Position numbers and translations under genes: made by a program. From Litoditis marina (Eukaryota > Nematoda > Chromadorea > Rhabditida > Rhabditidae), in assembly GCA_964036275.1 (NCBI GenBank), contig OZ038434.1:28319511-28383510 (forward strand): a stretch of DNA of 64,000 bases, given 5' to 3'. The notes beneath the pieces were generated by a model that worked only from the letters and a program-made list of their open reading frames with translations, made no database searches and had not been told where the DNA came from. Each line of letters starts with the position of its first letter. Position 1 is the stretch's first letter. This document shows, in pieces, positions 11,702-21,845 of this stretch.

Positions 11702-12380
11702 CAACATCCCAATTGGAATAGGTCCAATTAGTTTTGTCATCCCAGCTGAATTCTCTGTCCTGCAGCCTGAACCCTCCGGCAATGAGGAGGCATTGTTTAT
11801 CGGATTTCACGCAGGTTCCGAGGATACTTCGTGAAGCGTCTAAAAATAATAAGTAAAAGTATAATATCAATTTGAAAACAGTCAAAAAACCGCTGACGTC
11901 AAGGAAAAACGCATATCCAAGAGTGACAGAGTATGGTTTTTATTTTATACAGTTTCAACTCAATCACGTTTCGTTCACGCTGTGGAGAAGTTTACAAATT
12001 TTCACGTTAACAAACTATGTGGGCTGAAAGGGAAGATGGCTGTCAACTTACTTGTCACAAAATCATTCTGCTCCTGACTGTGAATACTGAGCAGGGTGAA
12101 GTTCAGATTGGAACAATAAACACGGGCATGCTGGTAGTCAACAACGCGACTGACAGTGGCAATGTGGTAACACCTTGATGAAATGGTTAGTTGTTAGTAT
12201 CATTCTTTCTTATGACTTATGAACTTATGATAATTGCGATTTGAACTAATGAGCAATAAACAATTTATTATTATTATTTAAGTCTTACAAGTTTCTCTTT
12301 GCATCGTAGATATCCTGGTCACGTGGGCAATTCCGCGCCAGCCCGATGATGAATAGAGATAGGAGAAGCAGCAAAATCAT
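11702..12380 (-). CDS. C-type lectin-like secreted protein, 3' half missing
   Basis: Exons 12380-12289, 12173-12052 and 11839-11702 join in frame. Exon 1 starts MILLLLLSLFIIGLARNCP, a signal peptide. Exon 2 reads CYHIATVSRVVDYQHARVYC and then LSIHSQEQNDFV, the classic first half of a C-type lectin domain. Exon 3 ends DKTNWTYSNWDVG, matching the WxDGS...NW region. The family would next have an exon with GEP, a Trp and the two closing cysteines; I find none on this strand down to about 9 kb. Reading past the exon 3 donor runs into repeat G and a stop near 11655. The gene is therefore probably truncated by that insertion, unless a distant last exon was missed. A role in carbohydrate binding or defence is inferred from the family. 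Confidence 0.75.
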
Positions 12381-13282
12381 GAATCTGTCGTCGAAGTTTA
12401 TAAATAACATATTCTGAGTACGTGTCCTAGAACATCCCAGCTTATTCATCCCATCCTACGTCTCTCGCTCTACCTCACTATTTCGCTTGTATCTCGGGGG
12501 AAAGTGAGAGCAGAGAAAAAACGCATGTTTGAGGAGACGCAGGATGGGATGATTGTGACATACTCTTTTCTTCACAACAGTTTGGAGTCAACTTTGTAAG
12601 GATTGTTCCCAAAGTTTGTAATAAGCGCATAAGAACAGCGTATGCATAACGAACAACATCGAATTCCATCTACGAAAATTGATCATTTAGAGACAAGAAA
12701 CTTTGCTAACTTCAAAAAGTGCCGACGAAAAAAAGTTGAAGGCAACGAAAAGGAGATTTAGTTCAGTGCGCTCATCTGGATGATACGAAAACATTGTTGT
12801 TTATTTGTTTTTGATCTTTAACGAATCAAAACACTCAAAACAAACAAAAACATATGATAGCAGTTTTATCACAAATAAACAAGAACTTCAATTGAAAGCG
12901 GTTGCGAATCTTCATGAGCAAACAAAGTTACAATAAAAACCACGACATAATTCAAAACCAAATCCAGCTATATGTTCGGTAGTGAGTTGTTGACAAACTC
13001 TTACACAGCAAAACTTAGAGACACCGTACTCTTCTCTCAGTATCGACATCAATTGGTTATGCTGCATTCCTGCAAACTGTCCGTTTCCGAAACTCAAACT
13101 TTGTTTCCCGGACCCGTTCAGTTTTTCAGCTTCACGTGTGGAAACTCGTTTTTTTCGTGACCAAACTACAAAGTGCAAACTCCAGGTTCCAACCTGTTCA
13201 CGTTTCCATAAAGATTTCGCCCGGCTCTGACTGCATTTCATTGCAAGCGGAGTTCTCTCCCGCGTACGGCTGCAGCGGAACT

Positions 13283-15623
13283 ATGAAACTCGGTGGGTGA
13301 AACTGTTTTTCTTATTTCAGTATCTAGTTATATATTCATCTATCTTTTCAGTTAATATTATGGTTCATTAATAAATTTCGATAAGAAGTGTTTTTCTATG
13401 ACTATGTTTGCTATTCCGATTCTCAGTATCAGACTCTTCTCTTTCATCATTACAATTTGGCACACTTCCCAATGTGAATATCAAATATACCATTTTGTTA
13501 GACGAGTTATATTCACAGTAAACGAATACTTTTGAAATCCGTTGAGTAGAACGTTCATAACCTTTTGAAGCAAACAAAGTGAATATTCTAAAGGTATAGG
13601 GGGCCACAGTCCAATACCATCTCACATTTAATAACGCCACTCAAAATGAGACATAAAAGTCCAATTTAGAGGTATCAAAATATAGAAGTGTTGAAGTAAA
13701 ATTTCATTTTGTAGAGTATTTATAAGTACGGAACCATTTTTCAGTTCACGACATCAGCTTTTTCGCATGGATTGCCATGTTTTTGCCCTGGATGATCGCC
13801 CTCTCGTACATACCACTATCGATCCTTCTCTGTGGAAAGGTATCAATGAACATCAAATTATTAATTATTATAATAATAATAATAATAATAATATTTTACG
13901 GCAACTATTTCAGCCGTGTATTACTTTATTGAGATAATTACATAATCACACACAAATCATATATCAACCGTAGAAGGACTGTCCGTAGAGGGGGTGGAGA
14001 TAGGCATGGGTGAGCTCTGTTACCAGCTCATGCGGTCCGCCAGACAGATACCGCGGCGAGCGGGGATCGAACCCAGGTCTGTGGAGCGACAGCCGAAGGC
14101 TAACCACTTGACCACTCGGCCTCCAGAAAAATTTGGAACGCTTCACGAATTTGCGTGTCATCCTTGCGCAGGGGCCATGCTAATCTTCTCTGTATTGTTC
14201 CAATTTTAGTATATGTCTATTGCTAGACAATTATGATTATTGTTATGCGCTTTTTTACACATTCATAGTCACTTACCGTACACTTTTGGTATACCGTACA
14301 CTGTGTACTCTCCATTTTTCTCTGTGGAAAGGTATAATCATTTCCATTAGTTCGTAGTCACTTACTGTACAATTTTCCAACTTTTATGCAGTTGTAAGAA
14401 CTTTTGCGTTTGACTCTCCATTTCATCACCGAAATTCGATTAAGCGAAGTTTCTATTTCCTTTTATTCCTCAAAACTTTCAAATCTTATAAGTTTAATTA
14501 GGTTTCTAGGTGAGGCATATTAGTTTCTCTAGTGAATTCAGTTAGTAGTTGAAGAACTCTGTATCGATTTAACGTTCGAAAGTTGAAACAAGAAAGCAAA
14601 TTTATCTTTTTTTCCATTTCAGAAGCAGAAGCCGAAGAAGGAGGAGCCGGTTGGTGTTCTTTTTAGATTTTTTTTATTTCCAGAATCCTTTTCTGTCCGT
14701 TATCGACTAACACTTCGTTTCGAAATTAATAAAAAAAGTCATTCAAGTCGAAACTGAACTAAAAAACTTTTGGTCGAAGTTGGACTAGAGGCAATTAGGG
14801 AACATTGACTTTTTACCCCCCCCCCCCCCCCCCCCCCCACCTTTCTGGAATTGTATTGCGTTTGGGGAATTGTAGTTTGACCCCCCCCCCCCCCCCGGAG
14901 GGTTACAATTCAATTTATCACCTGCAATACAAAAGTTTGAGGGTGGTAAAAAGTAAACATTTCCGGTATTGAAGTTCAGCCCCCCACTCGTTGAAGTTTG
15001 ACCCCCCACCATTGAAGTTCTACCCCCGCCGACCCAAGTGGGGGGGGGGGGGGGGGGGGGTAAATAGTAAATGTCGAAGTTGAATTTTGACCCCCCCCCC
15101 CCTCTCCTAGATTTTCAGGTTTTAGCTTGGGTGGGGGGCTGAAGTGCTACGGGGGGGGGGACTTAACTAAAGTGGGGGGCGATACTTCAATTTTCCCGGC
15201 AATTATCCTCAAGAAGAATGACGATTGTATGGACCAATTCCAACGCTTCAGTCCTTTAAACTGCAATACATTTTTCAGTTGTAATTTGAAGGATCCATGC
15301 GTCGACATCGGTCCACATAACCGGCATATTTCATACTCCTAGTCAATTGCACAGTCCCGTGAAACATGTTCAACACAGCACAACTTGAGAGCATGCAATG
15401 GAAAAGTACACGGTTTTTCATTAGAATACTTACTTCACGTGACTATTCAATTTACTTCTAGTATGAATACTTATTCTGTTTAATTATTCTACTTTAGGCC
15501 GCCCCAGAAGGCGAGAACACGATGTGTACCACCACCGATGGCAAACTGAACTCGGTTCGTTTTCTCGTCTTTGAATTCGAAAGAAAAGTTGTTTCAAACC
15601 GTTTTCTATAATTTTAGTCATGA
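13283..15623 (+). CDS. Small single-helix membrane protein, 64 aa
   Basis: Five exons join in frame: 13283-13292, 13745-13839, 14623-14649, 15498-15554 and 15618-15623. The first gives only MKL plus one base. The second is a hydrophobic helix ([20 protein letters not shown] and on to LLCGK). The third is a basic and acidic tail, KQKPKKEEP, and the fourth [19 protein letters not shown]. The last intron is 63 bp, typical for Caenorhabditis, and the protein then ends Ser-stop. Reading through that intron would instead add about 18 residues to a TAA at 15609. I do not recognise the protein. The tiny first exon is the weakest part; exons 2-4 have good splice signals. Intron 2 holds the U6/tRNA-like chimera, and intron 3 holds poly-C/poly-G tracts. 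Confidence 0.55.
13862..14125 (-). repeat. tRNA-derived SINE family A, copy 1
   Basis: On the minus strand the head reads GGCCGAGTGGTCAAGTGG (A box) and GGGTTCGATCCCCGC (B box). A body follows with CGGACCGCATGAGCTGGTAA and GCTCACCCATGCCTA, then ACACGGCTGAAATAGTTGCC, and an ATT-repeat tail. The copy at 21594-21845 shares the body almost word for word. Head, body and simple tail make this a SINE. It lies in intron 2 of the small membrane protein gene, antisense to it. Confidence 0.8.
14127..14216 (-). pseudogene. U6 snRNA pseudogene fused to SINE A
   Basis: The minus strand matches the near-universal U6 snRNA core: ACATATACTAAAATTGGAAC, AGAGAAGATTAGCATGGCCC, GCGCAAGGATGACACGCAAA, then TTCGTGAAGCGTTCCAAATTTTT. 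About 90 nt are present. The 5' stem-loop (roughly the first 13 nt) is missing, and the sequence upstream of it differs. The terminal T run is followed after two bases by the tRNA-like head of SINE A. The U6 identification is from memory of this highly conserved RNA, and it is strong. Confidence 0.9.
14814..15175. repeat. Poly-C / poly-G tracts with TTGAAGTTTGACC spacers
   Basis: A run of about 23 C ends at 14838, about 16 C at 14881-14896, about 21 G at 15040-15060, and shorter runs follow to 15175. Spacers repeat GAAGTTTGACCCCC or TTGAAGTTCAGCCCCC. Long frames across it are glycine-rich artefacts. Confidence 0.9.
15210..15325. repeat. Palindromic MITE family A, degenerate copy 2
   Basis: Contains AAGAAGAATGACGATTGTAT, CAGTCCTTTAAACTGCAATA and GGTCCACATAA in the family order. 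The outer right arm is lost. Confidence 0.6.
15339..15466 (+). repeat. Dispersed repeat family I, copy 3
   Basis: Reads CTAGTCAATTGCACAGTC, GTGAAACATGTTCAACACAG, CATTAGAATACTTACTTCAC and TTTACTTCTAGTATG, matching copies at 5073 and 10984. Confidence 0.6.
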
Positions 15624-16045
15624 TGCCATCTTCAAAATCCCAAGTTTCTAGCATTAACATCATTTCAACAACCTTCAACAACCTATTAAATCAAAAATTT
15701 TTGCTGAAATTACTTTTGGAAAGATCTTCAAAAAGTAGTCTTTTCTGGAACCTGAAACTGAAACATTTTTTATTCACAGCTTATATCGAATAAACTTTTC
15801 ATAAATGTGAATATTTCAGAATAAAGAAGTAAAGCAATAGAAGTTTCACAAGAAGAACGAACTATCCAGAGATTTGTTTTGCGGAAATAAACCAATTTTG
15901 CTAGAAAACATGTTTTGTTTTTTTCGCGGATAAAAAAAAGATTTATTGAAAAACTATTTTGTAAAAGATTAAAAATCATGAAAACAATTCATCAGGATTT
16001 TTGTGGTTTTTGGTTTAAACTGTTTTGAGCGAAAACAAAACATAT

Positions 16046-16107
16046 GGAGGTATGGGGAATTGAACCCCAGCCCTCTTTCATGCTAAGGGATAGCTCTACC
16101 TACCCCC
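16046..16107 (-). pseudogene. tRNA-Ala(AGC)-like pseudogene lacking part of the D arm
   Basis: On the minus strand a 7-bp acceptor stem (GGGGGTA with TACCTCC) closes the structure, with one G-T pair. A perfect T arm, TGGGGTTCAATTCCCCA, is present. The anticodon loop resembles tRNA-Ala (CTTAGCATG, anticodon AGC). Total length is only 62 nt: about ten bases at the start of the D arm are gone and the anticodon stem is poorly paired. I call it a pseudogene. It lies 177 bp downstream of the lipase stop codon. Confidence 0.6.
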
Positions 16108-16265
16108 AGCGATTGTATAGCCGAGCAATCGAAATAAGTGTCCGTCCATGCGCAGTATTGAGAGAGTATTTATTGTTTCAATCTGTTCCGGCTTGCACCC
16201 GTGTCTTTTTTTACATTACAAGTACACTCACAGTATACATGTAGATCAAAACCAATTGAAAACGG

Positions 16266-16271
16266 TTTATT
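16266..16271 (-). terminator. Poly(A) signal of the lipase gene
   Basis: The minus strand reads AATAAA 12 bp after the lipase TAG stop, implying a very short 3' UTR. Confidence 0.7.
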
Positions 16272-16283
16272 AATCGATTTTAT

Positions 16284-19200
16284 CTATTCTGGTTTGCACC
16301 CGTGTCGTCCCCACTTGGACACCATGACATTGAAGTAGTAGCTGTGTTCATCCACCGACGTATCCAGTTTGCCGTCAGAACAACTCAGGGACTCTTCCTT
16401 GGGGCACACTTTGTAGTCTGGCTTCGTCATGTCGTTGTTGTAGTAGACCTGAAATATTGATTTTTGAGTGTAGTCTGAGCTCAATACATGTTCCGACGGA
16501 TTTCAACCAGACAGTGACCATATCAAACTACAAACTCAGCTTGAAGATCAAGTCAGATATCTAACAAGTACCATTTTCAACCATTTTTACATACATGATA
16601 CCATCATCCCTACGCGTGGCGCTGCAGTCGATGTTGAACAATTTTCGAGAGCGCTGATGAAATAGAACTATTTTCTCCCCATCTTTCTGATGCTCTTCCT
16701 TTCTCACTCTTTCGCCGTTTCTCTCTATCTCTCTCATTTTTCTCTCCCTTTCTCTCTCTATCTCTTCTTCTCTCTTCTCCAATTGAGATTCCTTTCTAAT
16801 ATTTGGCTGTGAGATTGATGCGCTTACCTCTGTGAGATGGTGATGATACTGTTCCAGGTTGTTGGGCGGGAGATGGGGCACAATGTCGTGGGCATGGATA
16901 AGACGGAACGAGTAGGCAACCTGAAATTAAGTGGACAATCGAGTCTTCCGAAAGTACTGTATACGGTGTGTGTTCTCCTGTAGTTTGATCTCTTTCGTTT
17001 TCGATCGAAATACGGTATAGTAAGTGCCAAATTTATCAATTTCTGTCTCTTTCCGGAATTGAACCTGCGAGCAAATGTTCATAGCAGAGGACGCTAACCA
17101 CTGCGCTACTAGAGCACATACTGACGAGCCGTGGAATAGATAATATGTGTGCGTACACAGCGGAAAGTGAGATATACAGTACCCTCGTACATTTCCGTTG
17201 GCAACGACTATAACGATGGAATCTAACGAGAGTTCCAAAGTTTGAGGAAAACCTAATTTCAATGTTATGATGAGTATCTAATATTCGAGTTCGACCCGAA
17301 TAGATGGTTGAAGGTTCGGTGGAAAGTTTCGAGTGTAACCCTAAAACCTCAACCTGCAAAAATCAGATACTCGATAAAGGTTCACAATCATTGTCAAATG
17401 TAAAAGTTATAAGCTCTTGAACATAAAAAGTATGAGAGTATTGATTTAACTGTTGATCAATCGATCGATGCAACTCACATCGCGATCGTGCGCTGCTGCG
17501 TAGTCCTTGTCTCCCGTTCTAGGTTGACCAAAGGTCACCAACTTGATCTTTGACTTATCGAAAAGGTCCAAGTGCGCGATGTAGGAAGCGCAGAGAGAAG
17601 CCATCGAACCACCCAAGGAGTGTCCGGCGATCTAGAAAGAAAATATCAAATCAAAACATAAAAATGTCATCACGTGAAACACTCTTAGTTGTGAATTATC
17701 CTGTGGCATACTACGTTTTTTCGAAGTGGTCAACGAACAGGTAAGGGTTACAAATATATATCAACTCTAAGAAACTTAGGTGGTGGTAGGAACTACAAAT
17801 TTATATCAACTATGATAAACTTAGGAGGTGGTAGTAACTACAAATATATATCAACCATGAGAAGTTTAGGGATAGGTAGTATTATTTTAATCATTCCCAG
17901 TGAAGACATACCTCTTCAATTCAACAAATATATACAGTCTCGAAATACAGCCCAGCGGTTGTGGTACTGATACGGTAGCTCTGTCAGAACGATCGCTTTA
18001 GTACTGAGTTCATACAGTATTATTATCTTTTCTTCTATGTTTATCAATTCTTTTCATTAATTATTTTCACCATTCTCCTTTTTGGCAATCTTTCACGTTT
18101 CACACTTTCGTTTCGTTATTACACACTGTGTAATAAATATTTGATTTGATTTGATTTGGTTCAGGATCTAAAATGAGAACTCGAAAAGTTTAACTTTCGC
18201 AGTTGAAAAATCGTGAAAGTTGCGACTAACATCAACAGGACAGTCCATCTACGGTTGAAAGTGATATTATGGGCTTGTAATATTGATTCACAATGAAGTG
18301 ACCAAACGGGTGAAATAGGCCGTACACAAATTTAGTTTATTTGTATTTATAGTATGCGCCTTTCAACTGGCACGTGACGTTATCGGTGTGATGATGATAA
18401 CTCTGGTAATAAACCAACTCACCCATAGTTCATAGCCGGGATATTTGTTCTTCAAGGTGAGGAAATCGTCCTTCATTCCCCCATTCCACAGGGCGTAAAA
18501 ACCATCGTTGAAGTACTTGGAGACGTAGCCCCCGGCCACCCAGGCGGTCTAAACAAAAAATATAGATGTTATACGATTTAACGGTAAGTGTACCTCATTT
18601 CGTAGTAATTATGAAGTACTTTCAGACCTTGTTATTTCATCGTAGAGATCATTTGGCGATTTCTGGTTTTGTGGAGATTTTTTTGGTTTGGTCAACTCAG
18701 ACAACTCCTTGCCAATTGGCAAACCACTTTTGTTGGGGTCTCAGCGAGCGAGAGAGTGTGTAGGTCAGAGAGACGCAGGCTGCCTTATCCTGCATCATTC
18801 TGAGTAGTATTTGGCAAATCTTGGCGCAATGCCAGAGAGTCTCAGTGGGAATGAAAAACCTATATGCAACCGACCTTGTTCTTGAACACGGTCTCCTCAG
18901 ACTCCATCAGAAGTTGAACGGCGCTGTCGGTACCTCTGCAAATCGATAGATCATAAACTTATTCCCACCATGAAAGTCTCATCTTGTTTCTTTTCTTTGG
19001 ACTCTCTTTTTTCTACGGTCCGTTTGCCAACAAAATCATAGATTTGACTGAGTGTATATGATTCGAATCGTTTCCTACGAGCTGCTCGAATGCCGTAAGG
19101 CTGCATTCATACTTTTTACGTCGACGTTTAACGCCGGCGTTAACGCCAGCAAGCATGTAAAAACGTCTTGTTTTCAACGCGCGACCTTGAATGAATGAAT

Positions 19201-20197
19201 GAATGAATGAATTTGAATGAATTTATTACCTTAACGCCGAGCAACGACTCAAAGCGTTGGACAACTTAATATCTGCCATTCAACCGGAAAATCCACATAT
19301 GCTGCATTTATTTCTATTTATTCTCGCTTAGCACATTCGATATACTAAGTTTGTATGTTTTCAAGAAATGTTGACGTAAAAAGTATGAATGCTGCCTAAG
19401 TTTCCACGGAGAAATGAAACATGAACAGAATTTTCTCTACAAACTATCTACGCAAATGCAAGGCGACCGGCCGGCTAGGGATAACAGACGATCCGGAACG
19501 TTCCGACTCGCCGGCGAAACGTCTTGATTTACCAGAGAGGATTTTTTATATTTTACTTACTTATTATTTATATTAAACCAACTTGAATGCGAGCATGATG
19601 GTCTTGTCCCCGTGATCTACCGCCGAGAACCCCTTGCATCTGTCGATGTGAACAGGAGAACACAACACGTCGATTCGGCGTTGGAACTGGAAGTGGATTG
19701 TTTCAATTTTTTCTATAATTGAAGTTTTTAATGGACACTTTCCACTTCTTGAAGTTTGAAGTGAACATGGAAGTTTTTTCTAGTTGAAAATACCTCGAAA
19801 ACGAGATTACATTGATTACATTTTTTTTCAAAACTTGACATAGTCAGATTTTTGCTCACCCAAACAAATGGAGCCTGACTCGATACAAAAAATTGGACAT
19901 TGGCGCCAGGAAATGAATTGGACTTTCACTTTTTTGTCTTCTTTCTCTGCTCTTTCTCTTTTTCTCTCTACCCCTCTCTCTCTTTCTCTCTCTCCCCCTC
20001 TCTCTCCCTCTCTCTTCTACCTCCGGCTGAACAAAGTAGTTCCTGAGGCAGACCATCGGATCGTCATTATCCGTAGCCGCACAAATCGGCAGAATCTTGT
20101 TTCTGGCGAAATCATCTGAATACGTGGCCGCTTCGTCTTTCACGTCGAACGGCATGGCGAATACCGCCAACGGCGCCAGAACCAAAAACAGCAGCAT
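16284..20197 (-). CDS. Secreted class-3 (fungal-type) triacylglycerol lipase, 292 aa
   Basis: Seven exons keep frame throughout: 20197-20021, 19686-19583, 18935-18875, 18548-18423, 17631-17479, 16920-16828 and 16448-16284. The first 15 residues, MLLFLVLAPLAVFAM, form a signal peptide. The oxyanion-side motif is AFKGTD. The nucleophile elbow is GHSLGG (Ser about 161), the catalytic Asp lies in HAHDIVPHLPP (about 219), and the His in DEHSYYF (about 273). All three catalytic positions of the class-3 lipase family are present, and the length is normal for nematode members, so this should be an active secreted lipid esterase. An acceptor, TTTTGCAG, sits two bases before the ATG, consistent with trans-splicing. 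Introns 1 and 6 carry GA-rich tracts on the sense strand, intron 2 holds a MITE, and intron 5 a tRNA-like repeat. Confidence 0.93.
17032..17185 (-). repeat. tRNA-like repeat family B, copy 3 (in lipase intron 5)
   Basis: The minus strand carries GAGGGTACTGTATATCTCAC, GTACGCACACAT, the A box TAGTAGCGCAGTGGTTAGCG, the B box CAGGTTCAATTCC and the tail AGACAGAAATTGATAAATTT. Same orientation as the host gene. Confidence 0.65.
19096..19400. repeat. Palindromic MITE family C, copy 1 (in lipase intron 2)
   Basis: Opens with TAAGGCTGCATTCATACTTT and closes with AAGTATGAATGCTGCCTAAG, with GTTTAACGCCGGCGTTAACG type inner arms. A GAATGAAT microsatellite run has expanded inside it at about 19189-19225. 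Copy 2 is at 27298-27468. Confidence 0.75.
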
Positions 20198-20856
20198 GGC
20201 TGCAAAATATCGTTTATCAAGCCAAAATTGATGTTCGCTCTCACCAATGCAATAGTGTACGGTTTATGTTGCCCTATCATGTGGTGTTTGTACTTTCTCC
20301 CGTTGTTTTTGGTTGAAATTCGTGAGGTTGGTACGACGTGCACAACGGTTTGACAAATCATATATAGTCGTCGCTCAACAAATTTGGAAAAAGTATGGTA
20401 AGCTTAGTTTCCTGAGCCAAAAAAATAGAAGGACATAAAGAGAATGAGAGGGGATAGAGAGTGGGAGATACAGATAAAGAGATTTGGTTAGACGGAGAGA
20501 AAGAGAAAAAGAGAGTTGGAGAGAGAAGGAAAAAACCTTAGACGTCCTAGTTGTGATCTTACAGTGAAGTGACACTTATTCGAAGACAAGTCTGATTTGT
20601 TCCCAAAAGACAATGAGCACATGTAGATAACCGTTTAGGGCGGCTTTTACTGCTACATTTCTTGGCCTACGTAGTAGATAACGGTATTTTTCGTGATTTC
20701 CCGATAGTTAATGGGTTCGGTCTACATTAATTGACTTCTCTGATACGAGATAAGTGAAAAAGCAACCGAAAATGGGCGAACAACATACATCAAGTACAAG
20801 ATACGTTAAAGGAACCAGTTTCGTTTTAATTTCGAGGTCAGGATTAACCTTCCGAC

Positions 20857-20980
20857 TTGAAGAAGGACGATTATGTGGTCCAATCGCAAAGGTTCAGTCC
20901 TTTAAACTGCGATACATTTTTCAATTGCAGTTCAAAGAACCGTTGACCCGAGATGGGTCCACGTTATCGTCCTGCTTTAA
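20857..20980. repeat. Palindromic MITE family A, copy 3
   Basis: Runs from TTGAAGAAGGACGATTATG through CAGTCCTTTAAACTGCGATA to TATCGTCCTGCTTTAA, a full hairpin of about 124 bp. Confidence 0.8.
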
Positions 20981-21230
20981 GAGGCCAACAAAATGGTGAA
21001 AATCAAACGGAAAGATATTAAGGTCACGTGCACCCTCTGAGAGGGGTTCAACTGATGATGACCCAACCCTCTGAGAACAGCACCAAAATCGTCTTGAATC
21101 AGGGTCGAAACGATGTCGAGTGGCACCTTTCACTGAGCACATATTTCCATTAATATTAAGGTTATGTTCGTAATTCTAGACCGTAACCGGTAGTATTCAT
21201 CTCCGTATTGTACAGGTGCAGGTTATCGCT

Positions 21231-21427
21231 TAGGTTTGTTAAAGTCGAACTCGAAACTCTCCACTCGAAAAAACTCAAAAATCTTCGAGTCGAGTCGAAC
21301 TCGAAACTCGAAAACTCGAAATTCTCCAAAACTTGAGAACTCGAGAACTCGAAATTTTCCAAACTTGAGAACTCGAAAACTCGAAATTTTCCAAAACTCG
21401 ATATTTTGAACTCGATTAACAGCCCTA
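21231..21427 (-). mobile_element. hAT-like non-autonomous element with TCGAGTTTT core, short copy
   Basis: The ends are TAGGTTTGTTAAAG and, on the other strand, TAGGGCTGTTAATCGAG. An 8-bp direct duplication, TTATCGCT, flanks it at 21223-21230 and 21428-21435. The interior is made of CTCGAAAACTCGAAA-type repeats, the complement of the array at 60969-61604. An 8-bp duplication plus TAGGG/CAGGG ends fits the hAT superfamily. Confidence 0.8.
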
Positions 21428-21593
21428 TTATCGCTTATTCCGAAGCAAGCCAGTACGGTGTCCCGTTGTGTTTGGAATTTGATCCTTTTGCTTCTCGATC
21501 GAAAATTCTGAACCATGGTGTGAATCGATATCAAACTACAACGATGATCAAAGGGGGAAGGAAAGTTAATATGAAACAGCTTATCAAGTGGAA

Positions 21594-21845
21594 CCGATGT
21601 GGTCGACTGGTTGTGTGCGCGCTAGCACTCAAAACACCATGGTTCGACCCCACTCGGCGCGGTATCTTCATGGCGGACCGCATGAGCTGGTAATAACGCT
21701 CACCCATGCCTAGTTTCTCATCTACGGACCCCACCCCTCTACGGATACTACATTGTGATCACTGTCTTGGTTGTATTTGTATGTATAAAGTAACACACGG
21801 CTGAAATAGTTGCCGTAAAAGATTATTATAAATATAACTTTTAAT
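21594..21845 (+). repeat. tRNA-derived SINE family A, copy 2
   Basis: The head has GTGGTCGACTGGTTGTGTGC (A box) and TGGTTCGACCCC (B box). The body has CGGACCGCATGAGCTGGTAA, CGCTCACCCATGCCTA and ACACGGCTGAAATAGTTGCC, and the tail is AT-rich. It matches copy 1 at 13862 but has no U6 part. Confidence 0.75.

Noticed and set aside
14127..14216. Functional U6 snRNA gene
   Set aside because: The 5' stem-loop is missing and the RNA is fused to a SINE; no independent promoter seen.
14785..15342. Glycine-rich frames on both strands
   Set aside because: Produced by poly-C/poly-G tracts.
16569..16664. Extra lipase exon (FNIDCSATRRDDG region)
   Set aside because: Exon 6 joins exon 7 directly in phase and gives the family-typical sequence; including this part would insert unrelated residues and a stop.
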